DNA of 64,000 bases from Serratia sp. UGAL515B_01 (GCF_033095805.1 NZ_CP109901.1:496001-560000); one strand, 5' to 3'; shown: positions 1 through 8,738, counted from the stretch's first letter. Notes: generated by a model not told the origin, from the letters alone. A program made the numbers and translations.

Positions 1-2
1 AC

Positions 3-1520
3 TTCCCAAATATCTTGAAGTATGACCCAGGCCAACTGCGTAATGATCTGGCGCAAGACAACGGCGCTTTGCTGGTGGGCGGCGCTGTCCAGACATATGA
101 AACCGTTGCTGATATGGTTGCTGATACAGATTTAGAGGCTGACACAGTAATCGCATGGATGGGTTACGCAGAGGCTACAGACGGCGGCGGTGGCATTGGG
201 CGAGTAAAATCTGGTGCTGTTGTTGAGGACGGGGGCAGTCTGTTTAATCTTGCCAACGGTCTGCATGTTGAAGCGTTCCTGAACGATAAAGCGGTAAGCT
301 GTCGTAAGTTTGGTATCTTGCCGTCAGTCACTGATAACGCAGTTCAGCTTAACAAATGGCGCGACTACTGCATTGCAAATAAAAAGCAGATGCATCTGGT
401 TTCTGGCGAATATGAAACTCATGCCGTTTTTGACCTGGGCTTCTTTGGTGTCGACATGATTGGCGATGGTCGACATAACTCTGTGCTGCATTTCCCTGCT
501 GAAGCTGGCACGCGGTGCATACGTCTTCAGGCATCAAATTTCACGTTCGGAATGGCTTTGCGCGACTTTGGAATTAAAGGAAATCCGACTACAACAAGTC
601 ACCTGTTTGTAGACAATTGCCACCACTTAGACTTTAGAAACATAAACATGCGCGAAGGTTCGACTTCAGCTTGCTTTGCTTTAGACATCCCATTCAGTGT
701 TGCTTCTAAATTTGACACGATTATTTGCTCTACGAATGAGCAGCCTATGACAAGCAGACCGTTCTCAGGTTTGAGATACGGACCAGGGGCAGGGCCATCA
801 AGGGCCACCGACTGTACTTTCATCAATCCTATAATTGAAGGCATGATCGGAGACGGAATTTTTATTAATAACGGCGATTCCGCGACATTTGTTGGTGGCA
901 CATCTGAAAACAATGACGGCAACGGTGTGACCATATCAGCAACTAGTCGCATGAATACTTTCACGGGGGTTGGATTCGAGAATCGCGGATTTGCTGACGT
1001 TTTCGATGCAGGAATAAGCTCAAAATTCATTAACTGCTACTCGTCGCGCAAATTCTTTGCAGCACCTGGCGCACGGTTTGGTGAGTTAAATGGTGGGTTG
1101 TGGGAGAGGGTAGAAATATCATCTGGGGCAGATCACTACAGCGTAGACAATATCGATGTTAAGTATTGGACGTCGATCGGCATTCCACTGCCGGAGGGAG
1201 GAGGTTACTTTGACGCATCACAAACCACGACGAGTGGTCGTGTATTCGATATGGTTACATCAACTCTTTATTTCCCGATAAAGCCAATGGTGCAGATTGC
1301 GCCTACTGTCAGCCCTTTAGTATTTCAGAATACAACTGGTCTGCCGATAACGCTTTCTTACAACGGTGATATATCCTCAGCGTTCCTGCGCCTTGGCGGG
1401 TCTAACGTGCTTCAGCTTTCTAATGCTGGGACGATCCTTTTACAGCCGGATGAAGGAATAACAATCTCATTCTCAGGGACACCAACAATCGGGTACAAGT
1501 TAAATAACATTACAATGTAA
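3..1520 (+). CDS. phage tailspike/tail-fibre-like protein, 5' end outside window
   Basis: The reading frame is open from the first bases of the window, so the gene starts further left; the TTG at 15 is only the first possible start codon inside the window. About 505 residues are visible, ending TAA at 1518-1520. From about residue 150 to 330 the protein is rich in short Gly/Asn/Ser-turn segments with alternating hydrophobic residues (GDGIFINNGD, ENNDGNGVTI), as in right-handed beta-helix (pectate-lyase-like) tailspikes. The N-terminal part (KYDPGQLRNDLAQDNGA, then a Gly-rich turn) resembles the linker that joins a virion-binding head to the helix in podovirus tailspikes. Such proteins bind and often cut host surface polysaccharide; no catalytic residues can be assigned. 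It lies directly before prfC, where E. coli has chromosomal genes, suggesting a prophage edge. The phage assignment is fairly sure, the exact activity is not. Confidence 0.75.
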   Translation, partial: FPNILKYDPGQLRNDLAQDNGALLVGGAVQTYETVADMVADTDLEADTVIAWMGYAEATDGGGGIGRVKSGAVVEDGGSLFNLANGLHVEAFLNDKAVSCRKFGILPSVTDNAVQLNKWRDYCIANKKQMHLVSGEYETHAVFDLGFFGVDMIGDGRHNSVLHFPAEAGTRCIRLQASNFTFGMALRDFGIKGNPTTTSHLFVDNCHHLDFRNINMREGSTSACFALDIPFSVASKFDTIICSTNEQPMTSRPFSGLRYGPGAGPSRATDCTFINPIIEGMIGDGIFINNGDSATFVGGTSENNDGNGVTISATSRMNTFTGVGFENRGFADVFDAGISSKFINCYSSRKFFAAPGARFGELNGGLWERVEISSGADHYSVDNIDVKYWTSIGIPLPEGGGYFDASQTTTSGRVFDMVTSTLYFPIKPMVQIAPTVSPLVFQNTTGLPITLSYNGDISSAFLRLGGSNVLQLSNAGTILLQPDEGITISFSGTPTIGYKLNNITM

Positions 1521-1528
1521 CCCCCACC

Positions 1529-1546
1529 GCCGGGAGCGATCCCGGC
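1529..1546 (+). terminator. hairpin after the tailspike gene
   Basis: GCCGGGA, a 4-base GCGA loop and TCCCGGC form a perfect 7-bp GC-rich stem nine bases after the tailspike stop. No T-run follows, so it is either a weak terminator or an mRNA 3' stabiliser. Confidence 0.5.
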
Positions 1547-1635
1547 TATCATTGAACATGCCATGCCTGTAGAATTGCCATCTAAGGAAAAATTTAATTT
1601 GTACATGCTGTTGTACATACTTGAGACAATACAGA
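1547..1635. other. phage/chromosome junction before prfC, possible attachment region
   Basis: The phage-like gene ends and prfC begins within about 115 bases, leaving no room for the usual upstream chromosomal gene. The gap holds two direct copies of TTGTACAT (near 1598 and 1612), each containing the palindrome TGTACA. The 5' end of prfC is a known integration target of SXT/R391-type elements, which supply a new start for the gene. That this is an att site here is inference; the other end of the element is not in the window. Confidence 0.35.
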
Positions 1636-3225
1636 ATGAAAACCCTCAGTTACTTAGAGCAGGTGGCGTCCAGGCGCACATTTGCCATTATCTCGCACCC
1701 CGATGCCGGTAAAACAACCATTACCGAGAAGGTGCTGTTGTTCGGGCAGGCTATCCAGACCGCGGGTACGGTAAAAGGCCGTGGTTCCAGCCAGCATGCC
1801 AAATCTGACTGGATGGAAATGGAGAAACAGCGTGGTATTTCGATCACCACCTCTGTTATGCAGTTCCCTTACCGTGAATGTCTAGTTAACCTGCTAGACA
1901 CTCCTGGGCACGAAGACTTCTCTGAAGATACTTATCGTACTTTGACGGCGGTTGACTGCTGTCTGATGGTGATCGATGCTGCTAAAGGTGTAGAAGATCG
2001 TACCCGCAAGCTGATGGAAGTCACCCGCCTGCGTGATACACCCATTCTGACTTTTATGAATAAGCTTGACCGTGACATTCGTGACCCGATGGAAGTGATG
2101 GATGAAGTTGAACGCGAACTGAAAATTGCCTGTTCACCGATCACTTGGCCGATTGGCTGCGGAAAACTGTTCAAAGGGGTCTACCACCTCTATAAAGATG
2201 AAACCTACCTGTATCAGACCGGTAAAGGCCATACCATTCAAGAGGTTCGCATTGTCAAAGGGTTGAATAACCCGGATCTGGATGCGGCCGTGGGGGAAGA
2301 TCTGGCGACACAACTGCGCGATGAGTTGGAGCTGGTACAAGGTGCTTCTCATGAGTTTGAGCAGGAAGCTTTCCTGGCCGGCGAGTTGACACCGGTGTTC
2401 TTTGGAACCGCGTTGGGTAACTTTGGTGTCGATCATATGCTCGATGGGTTGGTAGCTTGGGCACCAGCGCCGATGCCACGTAAAACAAATACCCGTGAAG
2501 TGGTAGCCGCAGAAGAGAAATTCACCGGTTTTGTGTTCAAGATCCAGGCCAATATGGATCCGAAGCACCGTGACCGGGTGGCTTTCATGCGTGTGGTATC
2601 AGGCAAATATGAAAAAGGCATGAAGTTACGTCAGGTGCGTACCGGCAAAGACGTTGTGATTTCTGATGCACTGACCTTCATGGCGGGGGATCGTTCGCAT
2701 GTTGAAGAAGCGTATCCTGGCGATATTATCGGTTTGCATAACCATGGGACTATCCAGATCGGCGACACCTTTACGCAAGGTGAGGATATGAAGTTCACCG
2801 GTATTCCTAACTTTGCTCCTGAACTGTTCCGCCGTATCCGCCTGCGCGATCCACTCAAGCAAAAACAGCTGCTCAAAGGGTTGGTCCAGCTTTCCGAAGA
2901 GGGGGCTGTACAGGTATTCCGGCCGATCGCCAATAACGATCTGATCGTGGGGGCTGTGGGTGTGCTGCAGTTTGATGTTGTGGTTGCACGCTTGAAAACC
3001 GAATATAACGTTGAAGCGCTGTATGAGTCAGTTAACGTCTCTACTGCACGCTGGGTGGAGTGTGACGATGTGAAGAAATTCGAAGAGTTCAAGCGTAAAA
3101 ACGAGCTTAATCTGGCGTTGGATGGTGGGGAGAACCTTTCGTACATCGCACCAAGCATGGTTAATCTTAATCTGACACAAGAACGCTATCCTGACGTGGT
3201 GTTCCGTAAAACTCGTGAGCATTGA
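1636..3225 (+). CDS. prfC: peptide chain release factor 3 (RF3)
   Basis: RF3 is the translational GTPase that recycles RF1/RF2 from the ribosome after peptide release. The start chosen is the ATG at 1636, giving 529 residues, the E. coli length; the TTG at 1621 would add five residues with no family support. G-motifs are present: P-loop SHPDAGKTT near residue 20, [25 protein letters not shown] and NKLD. The C-terminal RF3 domain ends KTREH as in relatives. The first dozen residues ([14 protein letters not shown]) differ from what I recall for Yersinia/Serratia RF3, while the sequence from [13 protein letters not shown] onward is normal. This would fit replacement of the 5' end by an element integrated upstream. 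The ribosome-binding site is weak (GAG about 10 bases upstream). Confidence 0.97.
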   Translation: MKTLSYLEQVASRRTFAIISHPDAGKTTITEKVLLFGQAIQTAGTVKGRGSSQHAKSDWMEMEKQRGISITTSVMQFPYRECLVNLLDTPGHEDFSEDTYRTLTAVDCCLMVIDAAKGVEDRTRKLMEVTRLRDTPILTFMNKLDRDIRDPMEVMDEVERELKIACSPITWPIGCGKLFKGVYHLYKDETYLYQTGKGHTIQEVRIVKGLNNPDLDAAVGEDLATQLRDELELVQGASHEFEQEAFLAGELTPVFFGTALGNFGVDHMLDGLVAWAPAPMPRKTNTREVVAAEEKFTGFVFKIQANMDPKHRDRVAFMRVVSGKYEKGMKLRQVRTGKDVVISDALTFMAGDRSHVEEAYPGDIIGLHNHGTIQIGDTFTQGEDMKFTGIPNFAPELFRRIRLRDPLKQKQLLKGLVQLSEEGAVQVFRPIANNDLIVGAVGVLQFDVVVARLKTEYNVEALYESVNVSTARWVECDDVKKFEEFKRKNELNLALDGGENLSYIAPSMVNLNLTQERYPDVVFRKTREH

Positions 3226-3233
3226 TTAAACCA

Positions 3234-3265
3234 GCAGGGCATTTCAAGGTGCCCTGCGTTTTTTT
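3234..3265 (+). terminator. intrinsic terminator of prfC
   Basis: GCAGGGCA pairs with TGCCCTGC around an 8-base loop, followed by GTTTTTTT. It begins eight bases after the prfC stop. Confidence 0.9.
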
Positions 3266-3750
3266 GTTCTGTCCCCACCTAGCGGATTAATAACTTCTTC
3301 TTATTGCAACTATTTCACCGCTTCCTTCGCGCTGTTTCTGGCCCTAACGTCATTCTTATCATATGGCCTATATTTTTAGGGTATATCTTACAGTTCTAGC
3401 GTAAAGTACTATTGTTCTTAGGCTCAATAGAGAGTTATTCGGTGATGTTGTCGAATGGAGACACATTTAAACTATCAGAATCAATGAGATAGGAAAAAAA
3501 CGCTACCCTCAGTCTCCTAATGTCGCCGATAGGCAACAGTTTTCCGTCTTAATGTTACAACTTTGCTGTTTTATTGTTGTGCTTTGACGGTGTCTACATA
3601 TTGGCACGTACATTGCTTCATGTTCATTCCCATTATTTCAATCTGAACGTTTGCGGTATAGCGATCGTGAAGTTCCGTTTGAGTTTGCCGCTATCCTGCA
3701 GAATTAGAGTATCAGTTGTCTTGCTACCCATAACAAGAAGGAAAAGTTCG
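3266..3750. other. 485-base intergenic region upstream of osmY
   Basis: No supported gene. It must contain the osmY promoter, which in E. coli depends on sigma-S, but I cannot place -35/-10 elements with confidence. An in-frame extension of osmY from 3574 is open but reads as non-coding and ends at the clear osmY ribosome-binding site AAGAAGGAAAAG just before 3751. Confidence 0.5.
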
Positions 3751-4386
3751 ATGAAAAATACCAAATTCGCACATTCACTGGTGGTTATCGTGTTGGGTTC
3801 TGCTTTGCTGAGTGGTACTGCTGTTGCAGAAGAAACCCTGCTAAACAAAGCCTCCAGCGTTGCTGACAGTGCTGGTGCCAAAATCGATAGCTCCATAAAA
3901 ACAATCGGTAGTTCGATGAAAAAAGTCGACAGCTACATGGATGACAGCGCAATAACGGCCAAGGTGAAGAGCGCATTGGTTGAGGATAAGTCTATAAAAA
4001 GCAATGATATTTCCGTGATAACTGAAGGTGGTGTTGTCACGTTGACCGGTTTTGTCACTAGTCAAATGCAGGCCGAGAAGGCAGTTAAGGCCGCAAGCTT
4101 GGTGGACGGTGTCAAATCTGTCAGTGATAAGTTGCACGTGAAAGATGAAGAGACTCAGTCAATTAAAGCCTATGCTAACGATGCAGCAACGACCAGTGAA
4201 CTGAAAGCCAAACTGCTGGCTGACGATATCGTGCCTTCCCGTAATGTGAAAGTAGAAACTGCCGATGGTGTGGTTCAACTCTCCGGTACGGTGAAAACAC
4301 TAGAACAGTCAGAGCGTGCGGAGAAAATTGCCAAAGCTATCGAAGGTGTGAAAAGCGTTAAAAATGATCTGGCTGTAAAACCCTAG
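3751..4386 (+). CDS. osmY: periplasmic osmotically inducible protein OsmY, two BON domains
   Basis: OsmY is a periplasmic protein induced by osmotic stress and stationary phase, with chaperone-like effects on outer-membrane proteins in E. coli. The 211-residue product (E. coli 201) has a signal peptide with a basic start (MKNTKFAH), a hydrophobic core and an AVAEE cleavage site near residue 28. Two BON domains follow, about residues 68-135 and 145-211, each with the pattern of an ITAKVKSAL- or [13 protein letters not shown] helix and a GVVTLTG / GVVQLSG strand. The start at 3751 is set by a strong purine-rich ribosome-binding site; upstream in-frame codons lack one. It stands before ytjA as in E. 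coli. Confidence 0.95.
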   Translation: MKNTKFAHSLVVIVLGSALLSGTAVAEETLLNKASSVADSAGAKIDSSIKTIGSSMKKVDSYMDDSAITAKVKSALVEDKSIKSNDISVITEGGVVTLTGFVTSQMQAEKAVKAASLVDGVKSVSDKLHVKDEETQSIKAYANDAATTSELKAKLLADDIVPSRNVKVETADGVVQLSGTVKTLEQSERAEKIAKAIEGVKSVKNDLAVKP

Positions 4387-4577
4387 GCTGTGTCCTTTAA
4401 CTGCACGTGAGTGTCGCTTACGGTCATTTGTTCACAGGGCAAGGCGTGAGCGGTAATGTTTGGTGGGCCCAATAATCGGCGAGCAACGTAGCACTGCGTG
4501 CAAATAGCCTCAACACCTAAGGTGTGCGCCCCAAAAGCCCGTTCTCTGTGTTGTCGAGTTTGAACAGAGCCGGTTGT
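4385..4577. repeat. intergenic repeat, family A, copy 1 (MITE-like)
   Basis: Begins AGGCTGTGTCCTTTAA directly at the osmY stop and ends near GAACAGAGCCGG. The same opening occurs at 24074. Shared internal blocks include AAGGCGTGAG and CCCAAAAGCCCGTT in direct orientation, and a CTCTGTGTTGTCG block that is inverted at 24158. Size is about 190 bases in both. It fills most of the gap to ytjA. No ORF or transposase is present. A non-autonomous mobile repeat is the simplest reading. Confidence 0.6.
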
Positions 4578-4696
4578 ATTTTCTGATCGGTCGCCATTGA
4601 GGTATATAGCCTTGAATAATGCGGTGTGTGAAGGTTAATCCCATCAACTAAACTGGCTGATGGCTATGCGTTTTTCACTATGGTAAGGAGAGGCTT

Positions 4697-4858
4697 ATGT
4701 TTCGTTGGGGCTCTATCTTTTTCATTATCGCTTTCATCGCAGGGACGTTGGGGTTTGGTTCCTTGGCTGGCAGTGCTGCCTGGGCGGCTAAAATTGTCTT
4801 CTTCATCGGTATTATTCTATTCCTGGTCAGTCTATTTACCGGCCGTCGGCGCCCTTAG
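4697..4858 (+). CDS. ytjA: small DUF1328 membrane protein YtjA
   Basis: A 53-residue protein, the same length as E. coli YtjA, starting [16 protein letters not shown] and ending LFTGRRRP. It consists of two hydrophobic segments (about 5-22 and 30-48) separated by a short Gly/Ala linker, with a positively charged tail, so it is an inner-membrane hairpin. Function is unknown; relatives are often found among stress-induced genes. The ATG at 4697 has the ribosome-binding site TAAGGAGAGG. It lies between osmY and a CsbD-like gene, consistent with a stress role. Confidence 0.92.
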   Translation: MFRWGSIFFIIAFIAGTLGFGSLAGSAAWAAKIVFFIGIILFLVSLFTGRRRP

Positions 4859-4916
4859 TTTTTTTCGAAGTGTAACAAAGATTAATTTATTTTCTCGACA
4901 TCTCGTGAGGTAAGTC

Positions 4917-5102
4917 ATGAATAGCGACATCATTGTCGGCCGCTGGAAACAGCTGAAAGGCCAGCTATGGCAGGTGTGGGCGGAGTTTTCCGGCAATGAT
5001 TATGCTTGGTTGTCTGGGAGTAATGGCTTCCTTTCTGGTGTGTTGCAAGAAGATTACGGAAAAGAGCAGGAAGCGCTATCCTCGGAAAAACGTTCACATT
5101 GA
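4917..5102 (+). CDS. CsbD-family (YjbJ-like) stress protein
   Basis: A 61-residue hydrophilic protein with the CsbD pattern: GRWKQLKGQLWQVWAEF near residue 7, then a short acidic stretch, then GFLSGVLQEDYGKEQE, matching the W-QLKG / L-G-LQ-YG spacing of the family. CsbD-like proteins are small, highly expressed under general stress, and of unknown molecular function. The ATG at 4917 follows GTGAGGTAAGTC. The coding end lies 10 bases before the TTG of yjjU, so the pair may be co-transcribed. In E. coli ytjA is followed directly by yjjU, so this gene is an addition relative to that layout. Confidence 0.8.
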   Translation: MNSDIIVGRWKQLKGQLWQVWAEFSGNDYAWLSGSNGFLSGVLQEDYGKEQEALSSEKRSH

Positions 5103-5112
5103 GGATATAGGG

Positions 5113-6234
5113 TTGGGACATAGAATACCTATCACGCTCGGCAATATAGAACCGTTGGCGTATAAACCTTACAGCGCAGGTAAAATGGCGCTGGTGTGTG
5201 AGGGTGGCGGACAGCGCGGAATTTTTACCGCAGGTGTACTGGATGAATTTCAGCACGCTAATTTTGACCCGTTTGAACTGATGATTGGCACTTCCGCTGG
5301 AGCGCAGAATCTCTCGGCTTTTGTTTGTGGCCAATTGGGTTATGCGCGGCGAGTGATCACCCGTTACACCACCTCTGTCAATTTCTTCAATCCGTTGCGT
5401 TTTGTACGCGGTGGGCATCTGATCGATCTCGACTGGCTGGTGGATATCACCTCACAAGAATTGCCACTGGCGATTGATGTTGCTGAACAACGGTTGAGCA
5501 ATAACCGTGAGTTCCTGATGTGCGCCTGCCGGAGTGACGATTTCGAACCGACTTATCTGCGTGCTGAGCGGGCCAATTGGCTGCCTGCTATCAAAGCTTC
5601 CAGTGCTATTCCTGGTTTTTACCGCATGGGCGTTGAGCTCGAGGGTATCAGTTACCAGGATGGTGGGATCAGTGATGCTATCCCGGTAGAAGAAGCTTAT
5701 CGTCGTGGTGCGGATACGATTGTTGTGATCCGTACTGTGCCTTCGCAGATGTATTACACGCCTCAGTGGATAAAACGCATGGAGCAATGGCTCGGTGACA
5801 GTAGTCTGCAACAGATGGTGCGAATCATGCAGCGTCATGAAGAGAGCTATCATCGTATTCAGCAGTTTATTGAGAAACCGCCGGGTAAATTGCGCATCTT
5901 TGAAATTTATCCCCCTAAGCCTTTGGCGAGCAATGCCCTTGGCAGCCGTTTGGCTTCTTTGAATAAGGACTACCATCTGGGCCGTCGCTGCGGACGCTAT
6001 TTTTTGGCAACGGTAGGACACTGGTTGTTGGAACAGGAAAAGCGTGATGGTCTAAAGGTAAAAAACTCCCTTTCACGCAGTCTGTTACATCTGGAAAATA
6101 TGCGGATGCCTTCGCCGATCATGACTGATGTTGAGGCACTATCTGGCTATAAGGCGCAATCTCAAACGCAACGAGTAACGCCAAAAATTATTCCGCCAGG
6201 CGATCTTCCCCCCGGTGGTGGAGAGAACCAGTGA
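5113..6234 (+). CDS. yjjU: patatin-like phospholipase family protein YjjU
   Basis: A predicted serine hydrolase of the patatin family acting on lipids or acyl esters; the substrate is unknown. The oxyanion loop GGGQRG, the nucleophile motif GTSAG and the catalytic Asp in YQDGGISDA are all present. The start chosen is the TTG at 5113: it follows GAGG with 8 bases spacing and aligns with the E. coli start (GQRIPVTLGN against GHRIPITLGN), giving 373 residues. Upstream in-frame ATGs would overlap the csbD-like gene for over 100 bases. The stop overlaps the GTG of yjjV in a GTGA, implying translational coupling. Confidence 0.92.
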   Translation: MGHRIPITLGNIEPLAYKPYSAGKMALVCEGGGQRGIFTAGVLDEFQHANFDPFELMIGTSAGAQNLSAFVCGQLGYARRVITRYTTSVNFFNPLRFVRGGHLIDLDWLVDITSQELPLAIDVAEQRLSNNREFLMCACRSDDFEPTYLRAERANWLPAIKASSAIPGFYRMGVELEGISYQDGGISDAIPVEEAYRRGADTIVVIRTVPSQMYYTPQWIKRMEQWLGDSSLQQMVRIMQRHEESYHRIQQFIEKPPGKLRIFEIYPPKPLASNALGSRLASLNKDYHLGRRCGRYFLATVGHWLLEQEKRDGLKVKNSLSRSLLHLENMRMPSPIMTDVEALSGYKAQSQTQRVTPKIIPPGDLPPGGGENQ

Positions 6235-7025
6235 GTTACGTTTTTGCCGATACTCACTGTCACTTTGATTTTCCTCCCTTTACTGGTCACGAGACGGAAA
6301 GCCTGGCGTTGGCGGCTCAGGCCGGTGTTCAGCAGATTATCGTGCCAGCGGTAACGGTGGATCGTTTTGAAAATGTGATCAAACTGGCGGGGGAGTATGC
6401 TCCGCTGTTTGCCGCGTTAGGGCTACACCCTTTATACATCTCACAGCATCGCGATGAGCAGCTTGAACAACTGGCTGATTTTCTGGCCATGCGGCCAGAA
6501 AAACTGGTTGCGGTGGGGGAAATCGGCCTGGATCTGTACATGGACGATCCTCAGTTTGTGCGTCAGCAGATGTTGCTCAAAGCGCAGCTGATGTTGGCGA
6601 AACGCTACGATCTGCCGGTGATCCTGCATTCTCGCCGTAGCCATGATCAACTGGCAGCGCTGCTGCGCCAAGCAGATGTCCCTCGCCGTGGCGTTGTGCA
6701 TGGTTTTGCCGGTAGCTTAGCTCAGGCTCAAACCTTTATTCGCTTGGGGTACGCCATCGGTGTGGGGGGAACGATCAGTTACGAACGCGCTCAGAAAACC
6801 CGCCGCGTTATGGCACAATTGCCACTGAGATCTCTGTTATTGGAAACGGATGCGCCGGATATGCCTTTAGCCGGTTATCAGGGACAACCTAACCGCCCTG
6901 AACGGGCTGCTGAAGTATTTAAGATACTCTGTCAGTTTAGGCCGGAACCTCCGGATGAAATAGCCGACTCTCTGCTACAAAATGCCCAGGCTCTGTTTGC
7001 CCTACCCTCACACATGGCTCATTAA
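6231..7025 (+). CDS. yjjV: TatD-family metal-dependent hydrolase YjjV
   Basis: 264 residues, TIM-barrel amidohydrolase-like enzyme of the TatD family (metal-dependent deoxyribonuclease or related hydrolase). Metal and active-site motifs are in order: DTHCHFD near residue 7, GEIGLDL near 97, LHSRRSHD near 130, VHGFAGS near 156, and LLLETDAPDMPL near 205. It starts with GTG at 6231, overlapping the yjjU stop by four bases. The yjjUV pair is arranged as in E. coli. The natural substrate of YjjV is not firmly established. Confidence 0.94.
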   Translation: MSYVFADTHCHFDFPPFTGHETESLALAAQAGVQQIIVPAVTVDRFENVIKLAGEYAPLFAALGLHPLYISQHRDEQLEQLADFLAMRPEKLVAVGEIGLDLYMDDPQFVRQQMLLKAQLMLAKRYDLPVILHSRRSHDQLAALLRQADVPRRGVVHGFAGSLAQAQTFIRLGYAIGVGGTISYERAQKTRRVMAQLPLRSLLLETDAPDMPLAGYQGQPNRPERAAEVFKILCQFRPEPPDEIADSLLQNAQALFALPSHMAH

Positions 7026-7119
7026 TGTGATTAACTTCACATTATAAAGTTTTTAATTACTTCTAGTTGTATTCGCTTGTGACATAAAACGGGTCTCACA
7101 ACATCAGGCCCAGTATAAT
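7026..7119 (+). promoter_or_regulatory. CRP/CytR-type promoter of the nucleoside transporter
   Basis: A perfect CRP palindrome TGTGATTAACTTCACA lies at 7026-7041. A second half-conserved site, TGTGA-N6-ACGGG, lies at 7078-7093. Their centres are 52 bp apart. A TATAAT -10 box at 7114-7119 puts the expected start near 7126, so the two sites sit near -41 and -93, the geometry of E. coli deoP2. The spacer contains GTTGTATTC, similar to the CytR octamer GTTGCATT. Regulation by cAMP-CRP with CytR repression is inferred from this architecture. Confidence 0.8.
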
Positions 7120-7201
7120 TACTCACCGTTATCCCCCTTAGTCAATCCGTTGCAGTCATTGGGCTGGGGGCCTTTCTTTTTCGAAACAGGGATATTTTCG
7201 T

Positions 7202-8479
7202 ATGCAACTCATTATGAGCCTGGTTGGTATGATGGTACTCATCGCCATTGCGGTACTGCTTTCCAACAATCGGCGTGCTATTAATCTGCGTACGGTGATC
7301 GGCGCATTTATCATTCAAATTTCTATCGGCGCGCTGGTGCTGTATGTACCCGTTGGGCGCCGCATTCTTGGCAGTATGTCTGATGGAGTGGCGAATGTTA
7401 TCGGCTATGGTAATCAAGGGATTTCTTTCATCTTTGGTGGCCTGGTTTCCGATAAAATGTTTGAAGTCTTCGGTGGCGGTGGCTTTGTGTTCGCGTTGCG
7501 CGTATTGCCAGTGATCGTCTTTTTCTCCTCTTTGATTGCTGTGCTGTACTACCTTGGCATTATGCAACTGGTGATTAAGATCCTCGGTGGTGGATTGCAT
7601 AAATTGTTGGGAACGTCACGGACTGAGTCGTTGTCGGCAACGGCGAATATCTTTGTAGGCCAGACTGAAGCGCCCTTGGTGGTTCGGCCATATATTGCCA
7701 CCATGACTCAGTCTGAACTGTTCGCTGTGATGTGTGGTGGTTTGGCTTCTGTCGCGGGTTCGGTATTAGCCGGGTATGCTCAGATGGGAGTACCGCTGGA
7801 GTACCTGATTGCCGCTTCATTTATGGCTGCACCGGGTGGCTTGCTGTTTGCCAAGCTGATGGTACCGGAAACAGAAAAAACACACGATAAAGACGATGCA
7901 ATGAAGTTGATTGCCGAAGAAGACCGTCCAGCTAACGTGATTGACGCAGCGGCTTCAGGTGCGGCATCCGGCATGCAACTGGCGCTGAATGTAGGGGCTA
8001 TGTTGCTGGCATTTATTGCCTTGATCGCCGTTTTGAATGGGATATTGGGGGGGATTGGCGGTTGGTTCAACCATCCTGAACTCTCTCTAGAGCTGATCCT
8101 GGGCTGGATCTTCTCACCTATCGCTTTCCTGATCGGTGTGCCGTGGCATGAAGCGATGGTGGCCGGTTCGTTCATTGGTCAGAAGATCGTTGTTAACGAG
8201 TTTGTCGCCTTCATGAATTTCGGTGCTTACCTGCGCCCGGACGATGCTGTTGTTGCTGATGGTCTGCAGGTCTTGTCGCAGCATACCAAAGCTATTATTT
8301 CCTTTGCGCTATGTGGTTTTGCCAATTTGTCTTCTGTCGCGATCCTGCTTGGTGGGCTGGGCAGTATGGCACCAAACCGTCGTCATGATATTGCGCGTTT
8401 TGGCCTGAAGGCGGTTGTTGCAGGTACGCTTTCCAACTTGATGAGCGCCACTATAGCCGGATTTTTTCTGGCACTATAA
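7202..8479 (+). CDS. NupC/CNT-family concentrative nucleoside transporter
   Basis: A 425-residue inner-membrane nucleoside importer. It resembles the Vibrio cholerae CNT transporter of known structure and E. coli NupX more than E. coli NupC. Conserved elements: [13 protein letters not shown] near residue 156 (nucleoside/cation binding in helical hairpin 1), [18 protein letters not shown], the NEFVAFMNF segment near 334, and [18 protein letters not shown] near 368. About eight membrane segments plus two re-entrant hairpins are expected. It lies immediately upstream of deoC and has the same type of control region, which supports nucleoside uptake feeding the deo pathway. Gene names for this subgroup vary, so no symbol is given. 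Confidence 0.92.
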   Translation: MQLIMSLVGMMVLIAIAVLLSNNRRAINLRTVIGAFIIQISIGALVLYVPVGRRILGSMSDGVANVIGYGNQGISFIFGGLVSDKMFEVFGGGGFVFALRVLPVIVFFSSLIAVLYYLGIMQLVIKILGGGLHKLLGTSRTESLSATANIFVGQTEAPLVVRPYIATMTQSELFAVMCGGLASVAGSVLAGYAQMGVPLEYLIAASFMAAPGGLLFAKLMVPETEKTHDKDDAMKLIAEEDRPANVIDAAASGAASGMQLALNVGAMLLAFIALIAVLNGILGGIGGWFNHPELSLELILGWIFSPIAFLIGVPWHEAMVAGSFIGQKIVVNEFVAFMNFGAYLRPDDAVVADGLQVLSQHTKAIISFALCGFANLSSVAILLGGLGSMAPNRRHDIARFGLKAVVAGTLSNLMSATIAGFFLAL

Positions 8480-8562
8480 GCGAAATTTCGGATCCTCAAG
8501 GTTGCAGAATTCATGGCCTCAACCTTTTCATACGGCCCTTTTGAGGGCCTGAAACAATTTAT

Positions 8563-8588
8563 AACGGGCACACTGAGCGGTGCCCGTT
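8563..8588 (+). terminator. hairpin after the nucleoside transporter
   Basis: AACGGGCAC pairs perfectly with GTGCCCGTT over an 8-base loop. The following bases (GTTACTT) are only moderately T-rich. It separates the transporter from the deo control region. Confidence 0.65.
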
Positions 8589-8637
8589 GTTACTTAGAGT
8601 TCTGTTTAGTGAATATGTGTACAATCTGCCGTTGTTT

Positions 8638-8738
8638 CGTGACATTATTCACATATAATTTAAATTTGTTGCATAGCTATTTCATATAATGTGAATAGGA
8701 ACACAAATAACTCACCGTTATCGTGTTCAAATAGTAAT
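8638..8738 (+). promoter_or_regulatory. deo operon CRP/CytR-type promoter (deoP2-like)
   Basis: Two CRP-type sites, CGTGACATTATTCACA (8638-8653) and TGTGAATAGGAACACA (8690-8705), have centres 52 bp apart. The spacer carries GTTGCATAG, matching the CytR half-site GTTGCATT in its first seven bases. Transcription would begin about 8738, leaving a leader of about 135 bases before deoC. I did not find a DeoR palindrome (TGTTAGAATTCTAACA), so a DeoR-controlled deoP1 cannot be shown. Confidence 0.75.

Noticed and set aside
3574..3750. N-terminal extension of osmY from 3574
   Set aside because: It lacks a ribosome-binding site, reads as untypical sequence, and would place 59 residues before a clear signal peptide.
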